A DNA stretch of 12,215 nucleotides from Candidatus Woesearchaeota archaeon (GCA_002686295.1 NZBB01000004.1:2384-14598); one strand, 5' to 3'; shown: positions 5,937 to 11,767, numbered from the stretch's first letter. Notes: generated by a model from the letters alone, not told the origin. Translations and numbers: made by a program.

Positions 5937-6149
5937 ATGTCAAAGATTGATTACGACGAGTTAAGCAATGAGGAGATGGAAGATATAAAGGTAACTTTTG
6001 TTCCTAAGAAATGTCCTAAATGCAACGAATTAATGGTTTGTCGTGAACTAGGTGTTTGGGGTTATTATTGTATTGACTGTATGTTTTGGTGGGGAACTTA
6101 CGATCCATTTCCAAAAGTTGTTGGTGAGCCTAAAAAAGTAAAGAAATAA
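5937..6149 (+). CDS. Small zinc-ribbon protein, hypothetical, co-transcribed with tfs
   Basis: The 70-residue product has one zinc ribbon: CPKC at 26-29 and CIDC at 45-48, with an extra cysteine at 35. Between the pairs lies a short aromatic hairpin (GVWGYYCIDC), followed by the aromatic run MFWWGTYDPF and a basic tail (EPKKVKK). The first 20 residues are acidic. The ATG lies one base after the tfs stop codon, so the two genes share a transcript. The fold is of the kind found in RNA polymerase accessory factors and ribosomal proteins, and the neighbourhood suggests a role in nucleic acid or protein contacts in transcription, but that is inference. The family is not recognised. Confidence 0.75.
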   Translation: MSKIDYDELSNEEMEDIKVTFVPKKCPKCNELMVCRELGVWGYYCIDCMFWWGTYDPFPKVVGEPKKVKK

Positions 6150-6155
6150 ATATTA
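6144..6155 (+). promoter_or_regulatory. TATA-like element of the DUF167 gene
   Basis: AAATAAATATTA overlaps the end of the zinc-ribbon gene and is centred about 24 nt before the ATG at 6174. The 24-bp gap has no Shine-Dalgarno motif, which favours a separate leaderless start over read-through translation. Confidence 0.35.
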
Positions 6156-6173
6156 CTTGTTTCTAAAATATTT

Positions 6174-6419
6174 ATGGATGTTGAGGATTATATCTGTGAT
6201 TCTTTATTGAAGATTAGAGTGAATCCTAATTCTAATAAAACAGAAGTAAAAGTTTATGATGAAGTTAGAAATGTGTTAGTTGTTAATATTGCTTCTCCTG
6301 CTGAGAATAATAAGGCTAATATGGATGTCATAAGATTTTTTTCAAAGCTAACAAAGAAAAAAGTAAGGATTAAGAATGGTTTGAAGAGTAGGAATAAAAC
6401 TTTATTAATTATTGATTAA
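6174..6419 (+). CDS. DUF167 family protein (YggU-like)
   Basis: The 81-residue product matches the DUF167/YggU family. It has an opening strand LKIRVNPNSNKTEV (12-25, the family's 'i.VkPnak...i'), a middle strand with VLVVNIASPAENNKANMDVI (34-53, the family's 'l.v.v.apP..gkAN.elik'), and a final segment VRIKNGLKSRNKTLLI (64-79, the family's 'v.i..G.tSr.K...i'). This small alpha/beta fold is widespread in bacteria, archaea and eukaryotes, and no firm biochemical function is known to me. The gene appears to have its own promoter. Its last 11 bases overlap the 3' end of the convergent kinase-deaminase gene. Confidence 0.85.
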   Translation: MDVEDYICDSLLKIRVNPNSNKTEVKVYDEVRNVLVVNIASPAENNKANMDVIRFFSKLTKKKVRIKNGLKSRNKTLLIID

Positions 6420-7428
6420 CATATTTTGTTGTTTCTTTGTTCAGAACTTTTGTTTTTATTTTTGCTTTTTTCAGCATTTTCCTTGTTTCTTGTGCTGAAT
6501 GATATCTTTTGTCACTAACAACTCTTTCAATACCTACATTTATTATCATCCTAGCACATACAGGACATGGTTCCATTTTTGAATAAATTGTTGCTCCTTT
6601 TATTGCTATTCCATGTTTTGCTGCTTGTACTATTGCGTTTTGCTCTGCATGGATTGTTCTGACACAGTGCTTTCTTGTTATTCCATCTGCGTGTTTTGTT
6701 AGCTCCATTAAATGTCCTATTTCATCACAATGTTGCTGTCCAGCTGCAGAACCAACATATCCTGTTGTCAGTATTTGCTTGTTTTTTACAATTACACACC
6801 CTGTTTTTCCTCTGTCGCAGGTTGATCTTTTAGAAACTGTTTTTGCAATCTCCATAAAGTATTCATCCCATGTCGGTCTTTTAATTTTCTTTTTTAAGTC
6901 TTCAAGCATTTTGTAAATTTTTTTATGGAATTCTTCTAAACTTTTGTTATTCATAATTATTATATTAGATTCTTTTTTGCATTTGTCAAATTCTCTGTAA
7001 GCTTTCCCTCCTCCTTTGCTTTCTTTGTTTTCTAACTTTTTAAAATCAGCAAATGTTTCAGGGTCTTGTTCTCTTTTTCGCTGATTCATTCTTTCAAAGC
7101 GTTTTTTTTCTGGTGCATCAACAAACACTATAGTTGCTTTTTTCTTTAACACATTTATTTCTCCAACTGTGCCAATAGAACTTATAACATAATTTTTTTC
7201 CTCTTCTGTTTTTGCGATTGCTTTCTCTGCTAGTATGTCTGCTCCTAAGAATTCTCTAAGTTCGCTTCCAAGTTTGATAAGATTTTCTCTTGTTATATGT
7301 TTTTTTCTCTTTCTTAATTCATCTCTTAGAATGTCTGATAATGATATATGTTCAAATCCTTTTTTTATCAGCTGTTCTGCTAGTGTATCTTTTCCTGAGC
7401 ACAAATATCCTGTTACCCCAATCATCAT
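6409..7428 (-). CDS. P-loop kinase-like domain fused to a dCMP deaminase
   Basis: The 339-residue protein has two domains. Residues 1-180 form a P-loop nucleotide-binding domain. The Walker A is GYLCSGKDT at 7-15, followed by LSDILRDEL (30-38) and VFVDAPEKKRFER (101-113), a pattern like dephospho-CoA kinase or nucleotide kinases. Residues 184-339 are a deoxycytidylate deaminase: RPTWDEYFMEIA (184-195), HAE at 260-262 (zinc His and catalytic Glu) and PCPVC at 287-291 (zinc cysteines 288 and 291). The deaminase makes dUMP, the substrate for thymidylate synthesis. Both sites look intact, so the N-terminal half may be a working kinase acting on a (deoxy)nucleotide, though its substrate is unknown. 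Ordinary dCMP deaminases are about 150-180 residues, so the extra domain doubles the length. The gene starts leaderless behind its own TATA-like element; its 3' end overlaps the DUF167 gene by 11 bp. Confidence 0.9.
   Translation of the reverse strand: MMIGVTGYLCSGKDTLAEQLIKKGFEHISLSDILRDELRKRKKHITRENLIKLGSELREFLGADILAEKAIAKTEEEKNYVISSIGTVGEINVLKKKATIVFVDAPEKKRFERMNQRKREQDPETFADFKKLENKESKGGGKAYREFDKCKKESNIIIMNNKSLEEFHKKIYKMLEDLKKKIKRPTWDEYFMEIAKTVSKRSTCDRGKTGCVIVKNKQILTTGYVGSAAGQQHCDEIGHLMELTKHADGITRKHCVRTIHAEQNAIVQAAKHGIAIKGATIYSKMEPCPVCARMIINVGIERVVSDKRYHSAQETRKMLKKAKIKTKVLNKETTKYVNQ
6448..6471 (+). terminator. U-rich tracts downstream of the DUF167 gene
   Basis: Four T-runs of 4 to 6 bases lie 29-52 nt after the DUF167 stop codon. 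They would terminate plus-strand transcription inside the convergent gene, whose Lys-rich C-terminus (KKAKIKTK) they encode on the other strand. The T-richness may therefore be a by-product of that coding. Confidence 0.3.
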
Positions 7429-7450
7429 TTTTTTTTAAGGAATAAGAAAT

Positions 7451-7462
7451 AACTTAATAAAG
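7451..7462 (-). promoter_or_regulatory. TATA-like element of the kinase-deaminase gene
   Basis: The minus strand reads CTTTATTAAGTT, centred about 28 nt before the ATG at 7428. No Shine-Dalgarno motif precedes the start, which is two ATG codons in tandem. The rest of the 222-bp gap up to 7650 holds no gene or RNA that I can support. Confidence 0.4.
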
Positions 7463-7650
7463 TTACTATTTTGTAATGGTTGTTTTTGAGAATGATGATT
7501 TATTGGTTCTTATTATAAAAATAAGTCATAGAAAAAATATTTACAAGTGACTGTTTTAAATAAACCTATTTGGTTTTGTCTTCGCTGGCAGTTGCATTAA
7601 TCTTTAGTTTGAATAAGTTCGACAGATATAACAAGAATATTAATTTCGTG

Positions 7651-8391
7651 TTAACTAATAATTCTTACATTCAAAGAAGGTATGTTTTTCTTAATTGATT
7701 CTTTTAAATTCTCAATAAATGTGGGTGTTGGGCTGTTTATGTTTTGCATTTCTTTTTTTGCTAATAATCCGTTTCTGAATGGTTGGAGTTCCCATATAGC
7801 GTTTATTCCTTCAATTTCTTCAGCCATTTTTAGAATGTCTTCTTTTCTAAACAATAAGCCCGGAACTATCGTTGTACGAAATATTATATTTGTTTTTTCA
7901 TCGTATGCTTTTAATATTTCAAGTGTTTGTTTTGTCTCGGTTATTATTTCAGTTGCTGGTTTAAAAAAAGTTGATGATTTCGTTACTTTGTCAAATAATT
8001 CATTCATTGGAGCTTTAAAATCCATTATTATTGTGTTTAACAGCTCTTCTTTTAGTATTTGTTCTATAACTTCGGGTTTGGATCCATTTGTATCTAGAAT
8101 TGTTTTTAATCTGAATTCTTTTGCTTTTGATAAAACATTTTTCAGAGCTTGTTTCTGAAAGCATGGTTCTCCTCCTGTCAAGAATACACCTTCAATTCTT
8201 CCTATATGATTTTGCATCTCTTTGTATATTTCTCTTAGGTCTAGTTGCTGTTCAAGTTTTGTTTCTAAAAATTCTGGTGTGTTGCAATAAGGACATTTGT
8301 AATCGCAACCTGAAAATTGTATTTTCATGAACAATTCTTGACTGAAATCAACGTTTCCAGCACTTACAAAATCACCTATGAATGCTTGCAT
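7651..8391 (-). CDS. nrdG: Radical SAM protein, anaerobic ribonucleotide reductase activase (NrdG2-like)
   Basis: This 246-residue radical SAM enzyme has the cluster motif C29-x3-C33-x2-C36 in FSGCDYKCPYCNTPEF. The SAM-binding GGEP is at 73-76, the strand LDTNGS at 99-104, and MDFKAP at 123-128. These motifs, in this order and with 'NTPEF' after the cluster, fit the archaeal NrdG2 type of activating protein, which installs the glycyl radical on class III ribonucleotide reductase (NrdD). An alternative is a QueE-like 7-carboxy-7-deazaguanine synthase, but those have a different cluster spacing in many members and lack the DTNGS/MDxKAP pair in this form. NrdD is not in the window. The gene appears monocistronic, with a TATA-like element about 26 nt before its ATG. 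Confidence 0.75.
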   Translation of the reverse strand: MQAFIGDFVSAGNVDFSQELFMKIQFSGCDYKCPYCNTPEFLETKLEQQLDLREIYKEMQNHIGRIEGVFLTGGEPCFQKQALKNVLSKAKEFRLKTILDTNGSKPEVIEQILKEELLNTIIMDFKAPMNELFDKVTKSSTFFKPATEIITETKQTLEILKAYDEKTNIIFRTTIVPGLLFRKEDILKMAEEIEGINAIWELQPFRNGLLAKKEMQNINSPTPTFIENLKESIKKNIPSLNVRIIS

Positions 8392-8410
8392 GTATAGAAA
8401 GAGAGTTTTT

Positions 8411-8424
8411 AGTTATTTATTAAC
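8411..8424 (-). promoter_or_regulatory. TATA-like element of the NrdG-like gene
   Basis: The minus strand reads GTTAATAAATAACT, centred about 26 nt before the ATG at 8391. It lies directly after the stop codon of the possible 26-residue ORF. Confidence 0.4.
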
Positions 8425-8426
8425 TT

Positions 8427-8507
8427 TTACGATTCTTCTTCTTCTGTTTCAAAGAATTTGTTTAAGTTTTTGTTAGAAATTTTTGCTTTGTAACTTATTG
8501 CACTCAT
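8427..8507 (-). CDS. Possible 26-residue ORF upstream of the NrdG-like gene
   Basis: A 26-codon frame starts MSAISYKAKI and ends in an acidic cluster (ETEEEES). It has one good point in its favour: TATTTATAAAG on the minus strand at about 8529-8540 is centred about 27 nt before its ATG, a strong TATA match at leaderless spacing. No homologue is recognised, and a 26-codon frame is expected by chance in DNA this AT-rich. If real, it could be a small protein or a leader peptide for the gene 35 nt downstream. Confidence 0.3.
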   Translation of the reverse strand: MSAISYKAKISNKNLNKFFETEEEES

Positions 8508-8713
8508 AAAATATTTAATATACAAGCTTCTTTATAAATATGATTAAGATTGAAACTATAATATTAAATCTGTGTTTTGCAAACCTTTTTTTGTAAAAAT
8601 ACATTCTGAAAGAATAGTTTCTAGCATACAATATTTAAAAGCTTTTAGAGAGTGATTCTTCATAGTTTTTTCTGGCTTGTGACAACTAGTTCTTTTTATA
8701 AACTTTTGGAAAA
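8508..8713. other. Intergenic region with no supported gene
   Basis: With the doubtful 26-codon ORF, about 320 bases (8392-8713) lack an established gene. This part holds a strong TATA-like element at about 8529-8540 (minus strand), a short inverted repeat ATTCT-GAA-AGAAT at 8603-8615, and T-runs. A 35-codon minus-strand frame at 8556-8663 has no support beyond being open. I see no tRNA and no complete box C/D RNA here. Confidence 0.5.
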
Positions 8714-9208
8714 TTATCTCTTTCCAAGTTCTATAATTGATTGTTTTGACTCATGTAGTACTTTGCCATTTTTTGAGTTTATTTTTATGTTTATTATGTT
8801 GAAGCTCTGGCTTACAAGTGTTAAGTTATACATCTCTGTTTTCAAGCATTGTAAAATAACTATTGTCTTGTTTATTATCTCGGCTGAATACTTCTTTTTC
8901 ACTATTTCTTCGCTTTTTTTTATTGCTTCTTCAAGTGTTATAGAAACATTCTTTAAATCTAAAAGTTCAACTTTGTGTCCGGGTTTTTTGAATACTTCCT
9001 CTTCTGGACTGATAGTTATTTCTTTGCCAACAGTAAATACTATGACTTTATCGCTTTTTTTACTATAATATCCTATCTGCCAGTCTTGTTGCTCTTCTTT
9101 ATCTAAAATTGTAAAAGCATGTGCTAATTTGTGTGTTTTATCTTTTTTTTTGAATTCTTTAAACTCTTTTGATGATTCTAATTGTTTTATTGCTTTTTTT
9201 AATTCCAT
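8714..9208 (-). CDS. Conserved-looking hypothetical protein, 164 residues, PepSY-like C-terminus
   Basis: I do not recognise this protein with confidence. It has no signal peptide and no membrane helix. The N-terminal half starts with a charged helix (LKKAIKQLESSKEF), then HKLAHAFTILDKEEQQDWQIGYY (27-48), which looks like a strand-turn-strand with a conserved-type Trp/Tyr cluster, followed by EEEVFKKPGHKVELLDL. The C-terminal half has a helix (TLEEAIKKSEEIVKKKY) and three strands: KTIVILQCL, YNLTLVSQSF and NIINIKINSKNGKVL. The last pattern, 'v.i.a.nGkVl' after an 'e.yNlT' strand, recalls PepSY-type folds, but those are usually extracytoplasmic and this protein has no export signal. It is flanked by intergenic DNA on both sides, and a 10-bp tandem repeat lies just upstream of its predicted promoter. 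Confidence 0.65.
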   Translation of the reverse strand: MELKKAIKQLESSKEFKEFKKKDKTHKLAHAFTILDKEEQQDWQIGYYSKKSDKVIVFTVGKEITISPEEEVFKKPGHKVELLDLKNVSITLEEAIKKSEEIVKKKYSAEIINKTIVILQCLKTEMYNLTLVSQSFNIINIKINSKNGKVLHESKQSIIELGKR

Positions 9209-9222
9209 TTTTTATATTAAGG

Positions 9223-9244
9223 TATATATATTTACTATAAAAGG
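9223..9244 (-). promoter_or_regulatory. TATA-like elements of the 164-residue gene
   Basis: Two overlapping AT-rich candidates exist on the minus strand: GTAAATATATATA (9223-9235, centred about 21 nt before the ATG at 9208) and CCTTTTATAG (9235-9244, about 32 nt before). Neither sits at the 24-30 nt spacing seen elsewhere in the window, so the exact element is uncertain. Confidence 0.3.
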
Positions 9245-9262
9245 ATTTTGGTGGATTTTGGT
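9243..9262 (-). repeat. Two exact tandem copies of a 10-bp element upstream of the 164-residue gene
   Basis: The plus strand reads GGATTTTGGT twice in a row, followed by a degraded third copy (AGATTTTTTT, 9263-9272). On the minus strand the unit is ACCAAAATCC. The copies lie 35-54 nt before the start at 9208, just upstream of the TATA region, and within the 3' untranslated region of the Fic gene. A 10-bp period places both copies on nearly the same face of the helix. Confidence 0.65.
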
Positions 9263-9273
9263 AGATTTTTTTT

Positions 9274-10503
9274 TTATTGCACGCGTCTATTTATATTTTT
9301 CAGATTTGTTAGTATTATTTCTCCCACTAAATTCTTTAGTGCTTTATCATTTCTTTTCTTTGATTTCTTTGTTAAGTTTAAGTATTGGTCAAAGTATCCT
9401 AGTGGAATGTCTAATATTGGAATTCTTGCTTTTCTTAATATGTGTAACATTAGTAATCTTGATATTCTGCTATTTCCATCTATGAATGGATGTATTCTTT
9501 GGAACTCATTATGGAAGTATGATGCGAATCCTATTATGTAGTTTACATCTCTTTTCTTTGTTTCAAAGTCTTCATATTTTGTAATTAAATTATGTAATTT
9601 TTGTTCTATGTTTATCCAGTTGCTTGTTTTGAACTGAGGATTATTTTTTATTATGACATTTTGTTTTCTTGTTTTTCCCGAATATTCTTCGTGATTCATT
9701 GCTAGTTCGTGGTATTTTAATAATGATTTGTAGTTTAGTTTAATTTTTCTTTTCGTATTTTTTAACATTAAGTCTACTGATTGTTTGTAATTATTTATTT
9801 CTTGTATGCTCTTGAAATCTTTTCTTTCTGGAATTTTATTTTCTAAAATTATTTTTTGTGTTTCTGGAAGTGTTATTGGATTTCCTTCTAAGCTAAGACT
9901 TGCATGTATGAATTGTATTTCATCTTTTTTTTCTAATTGTTGAATTGTTTGATAATTTATTCTTAGGTTTCTTCTGTATTTTTTCATTTCTTTATTTATT
10001 TCTTTTGTGAAATTGTATTCTTTTGGTTTGTAAAATTTAGTTTTTTTATTAAAGAATTTTAACAGATCTATTATGAAATGGTGTTTTAGCAGTTTGCATC
10101 TTAATGGTTTTTGTGAGATTATAAGTAAGAATCCATACTTTGCTAGTGCTTCAGTGTATAGTTTGTATGTTTGAGGATGTATTTTTACGTGTTTGATTGT
10201 GAAGAATTCTTTTTTTGATGTTTTTTCCAAGAATTCAACCATGTTTTTTTTAAATAATAATTCATAGTTTATGTTGTTATGTATGCAAAACGATATTAGA
10301 TTGAATAATTGAGTTGTTTTTTGGTTGTGAATTATTTTTATTGTTTTTTTTCTTAGAACATATTTTTCTTTTTCTAGTTCCAGTATTTTGTTAAATATGT
10401 TTTGATATTCTTCTGTTGGTTTGTTTAATTTGTAAACTATCTCTTTAGGTTTTAGTTCGCCGTTTCTGGCAATCACATAAAAAACACCATATTTTGAAAC
10501 CAT
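9274..10503 (-). CDS. Fic-domain protein with N-terminal helix-turn-helix-like region and built-in inhibitory motif
   Basis: The 409-residue protein contains a Fic (filamentation induced by cAMP) domain, which usually transfers AMP from ATP to a hydroxyl of a target protein. The active-site loop is HPFIDGNSRISR at 338-349 (consensus HPFx[D/E]GNGRxxR); the third glycine is replaced by Ser345, while His338, Asp342, Asn344 and both arginines remain. SLSLEG at 202-207 matches the inhibitory helix motif [S/T]xxxE[G/N], with Glu206 positioned N-terminal to the Fic core (class II layout). Residues 1-60 look like a winged-helix domain (FYVIARNGELKPKEIVYKL, then LELEKEKYVLRKK). Residues 61-165 are unrecognised and basic. 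Codon choice and base composition match the neighbours. The gene stands alone behind a clear TATA-like box, with repeated half-sites further upstream. Roles in a toxin-antitoxin or stress response are typical of the family but not shown here; no antitoxin gene is adjacent. Confidence 0.87.
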   Translation of the reverse strand: MVSKYGVFYVIARNGELKPKEIVYKLNKPTEEYQNIFNKILELEKEKYVLRKKTIKIIHNQKTTQLFNLISFCIHNNINYELLFKKNMVEFLEKTSKKEFFTIKHVKIHPQTYKLYTEALAKYGFLLIISQKPLRCKLLKHHFIIDLLKFFNKKTKFYKPKEYNFTKEINKEMKKYRRNLRINYQTIQQLEKKDEIQFIHASLSLEGNPITLPETQKIILENKIPERKDFKSIQEINNYKQSVDLMLKNTKRKIKLNYKSLLKYHELAMNHEEYSGKTRKQNVIIKNNPQFKTSNWINIEQKLHNLITKYEDFETKKRDVNYIIGFASYFHNEFQRIHPFIDGNSRISRLLMLHILRKARIPILDIPLGYFDQYLNLTKKSKKRNDKALKNLVGEIILTNLKNINRRVQ

Positions 10504-10520
10504 GATGTTTTTATAATGAA

Positions 10521-10535
10521 CAAATTATATAAATG
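10521..10535 (-). promoter_or_regulatory. TATA box of the Fic gene
   Basis: The minus strand reads CATTTATATAATTTG, a good archaeal TATA match centred about 26 nt before the ATG at 10503. There is no Shine-Dalgarno motif. This is one of the clearest promoters in the window. Confidence 0.55.
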
Positions 10536-10546
10536 TTTCTATTATT

Positions 10547-10578
10547 CATAAAAAGTTTATGATTTATACATAAAAAGT
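10547..10578. promoter_or_regulatory. Three alternating half-sites upstream of the Fic promoter (possible operator)
   Basis: CATAAA (10547-10552), TTTATG (10556-10561) and CATAAA (10569-10574) form a perfect 6-bp inverted repeat with 3-bp spacing, CATAAA-AAG-TTTATG, and a second one with 7-bp spacing. The longer unit CATAAAAAGT is repeated directly at 10547-10556 and 10569-10578. The block lies 44-75 nt before the Fic start, just upstream of the TATA box, in the 112-bp gap before the Taw1 gene's end. A regulator, possibly the Fic protein's own N-terminal domain, could bind here. Confidence 0.4.
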
Positions 10579-10615
10579 GAAGAATAGTTGTTTAATTATT
10601 TTTAATGTTATTTTT

Positions 10616-11746
10616 TCATTCCAATTCAATTTCTTCCCTTTCTCTAATTAAATCCCTGGTTCCTTTTCCACTTAAGCCTGTTTGTGGTGTTGACAGCAAG
10701 TAGTCTTTTGTTGAGAAGTCTTTTTCTTTGGATGTTAACTCGTGGAATTTCTTGAAGTTAATCCATGTCTGCCAGCTGTTATTAATTTTGAATTCGTTCT
10801 TTGCCAACATTACGACTCTTGATGGTATGTGTTCTGATACTGTGCGATAGTTTGATAGATGTTTAACAAGTTCTTTTGAAAATAATACTATTTCTTCATG
10901 TAATGGCATGTTTTCTTTCTTCAATCTATTTCTGCTTTCACCAACAAACATGTATGCTTTTATCTCTATGAAGTCAGGGTTTCCTTTGTTAATCAATGAA
11001 GCGTATTCTTTCAGATGATTGTCATTTAATCCTTTAATAATTGTTAATCTTATGCATGTTCGGTCTTTTCTTTCTGCGAAGTATTCCAAACTTTTATTCA
11101 GTCGTTCCCAATAATCTTCAAATAATGGCGAGTCAATTTTTTTTAGTAATTCTTTTGTTGGTGCATCTAAGCTCAGGTATAGTTGTGTTATTTTATCCAA
11201 ATCTTTTATTTGTTCTGGGTATTGAGCGTTTGTAACAAGGAATGTTGATATGTTTTTTTTATGGAATAATCTTATTAATTCATTTATTTTTGGATAGATT
11301 ATTGGTTCTCCTGTTAATGATAAAGCGACATGTTTCACATTATTTGATGCTTTGAAAGTTTTTTTATCTGCTTCTTTGTTTCCTTTGAATCCAACTAGTA
11401 ATTTATGATGTTCTTCTTCGCTTTCTTCTAATATTATATTTGGTTCATCAACTTTCCACTCCCATTCTTTTGAGACTGGAGCTTTATATCCTCTCCAGCA
11501 GAATACGCAGCGATTGGCACAACTCATGCTTGTTGTCATCTGCATGCATTGATGACTCATGATTCCATAGAACTTTAATTTATAGCAACCACCCAATCCT
11601 CTTATCATATTCTTGGTCCAGCTACACACCTTTACTGCACTGTGACTGCCCGCAATTCTATAAGCTTGTTTCTCAAGTCTTTGTGTATACTTTTCAGACA
11701 GTTGTAGATTTTTCTTTTCAATCTTCTTTTTATCTTTAATTAACAT
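10616..11746 (-). CDS. taw1: 4-demethylwyosine synthase (Taw1/TYW1), radical SAM tRNA-Phe modification enzyme
   Basis: This 376-residue enzyme condenses pyruvate with N1-methylguanosine-37 of tRNA-Phe to form the tricyclic base 4-demethylwyosine, which stabilises the reading frame. The radical SAM cluster motif is C76-x3-C80-x2-C83 (MSCANRCVFCWRGY at 74-87). Three further cysteines at 41, 54 and 67, each 13 apart, match the ligands of the second 4Fe-4S cluster, which has the same 13-residue periodicity in the Methanocaldococcus enzyme. LSLTGEPIIYP at 142-152 is the SAM-binding GEP region. LVTNAQYP (170-177), LYLSLDAP (189-196) and EIKAYMFVGESRNRL (261-275) are TYW1 signatures. There is no N-terminal flavodoxin domain, as usual in archaea. 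The N-terminus has a short Lys-rich extension. It is transcribed alone, with a TATA-like element about 28 nt upstream and a G-rich repeat block beyond that. Confidence 0.95.
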   Translation of the reverse strand: MLIKDKKKIEKKNLQLSEKYTQRLEKQAYRIAGSHSAVKVCSWTKNMIRGLGGCYKLKFYGIMSHQCMQMTTSMSCANRCVFCWRGYKAPVSKEWEWKVDEPNIILEESEEEHHKLLVGFKGNKEADKKTFKASNNVKHVALSLTGEPIIYPKINELIRLFHKKNISTFLVTNAQYPEQIKDLDKITQLYLSLDAPTKELLKKIDSPLFEDYWERLNKSLEYFAERKDRTCIRLTIIKGLNDNHLKEYASLINKGNPDFIEIKAYMFVGESRNRLKKENMPLHEEIVLFSKELVKHLSNYRTVSEHIPSRVVMLAKNEFKINNSWQTWINFKKFHELTSKEKDFSTKDYLLSTPQTGLSGKGTRDLIREREEIELE

Positions 11747-11767
11747 TTTATTCCAAGAATTTTTTTT

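Noticed and set aside
7492..7498. A perfect box C (ATGATGA) in the gap at 7429-7650
   Set aside because: No box D (CTGA), C' or D' follows at suitable distance, so a C/D guide RNA is not supported.
7476..7550. A 24-codon plus-strand ORF (MVVFENDDLL...)
   Set aside because: Very short, no convincing promoter of its own, and expected by chance at this base composition.
7617..7623. GTTCGAC resembling a tRNA T-loop
   Set aside because: Flanking bases do not pair into a T-stem and no acceptor or anticodon arm is found.
7651..8391. Reading the radical SAM protein as a QueE-like deazaguanine synthase
   Set aside because: The cluster spacing, NTPEF, DTNGS and MDFKAP motifs fit the NrdG2-type activase better, and no queuosine/archaeosine genes are adjacent.
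8540..8609. A possible C/D RNA (imperfect C box near 8540, CTGA at 8606)
   Set aside because: The C box has a mismatch and no proper D' or C' boxes are present.
8556..8663. A 35-codon minus-strand ORF (MKNHSLKAFK...)
   Set aside because: There is a weak TATA match upstream, but the product has no domain, signal or compositional plan; a chance frame is as likely.
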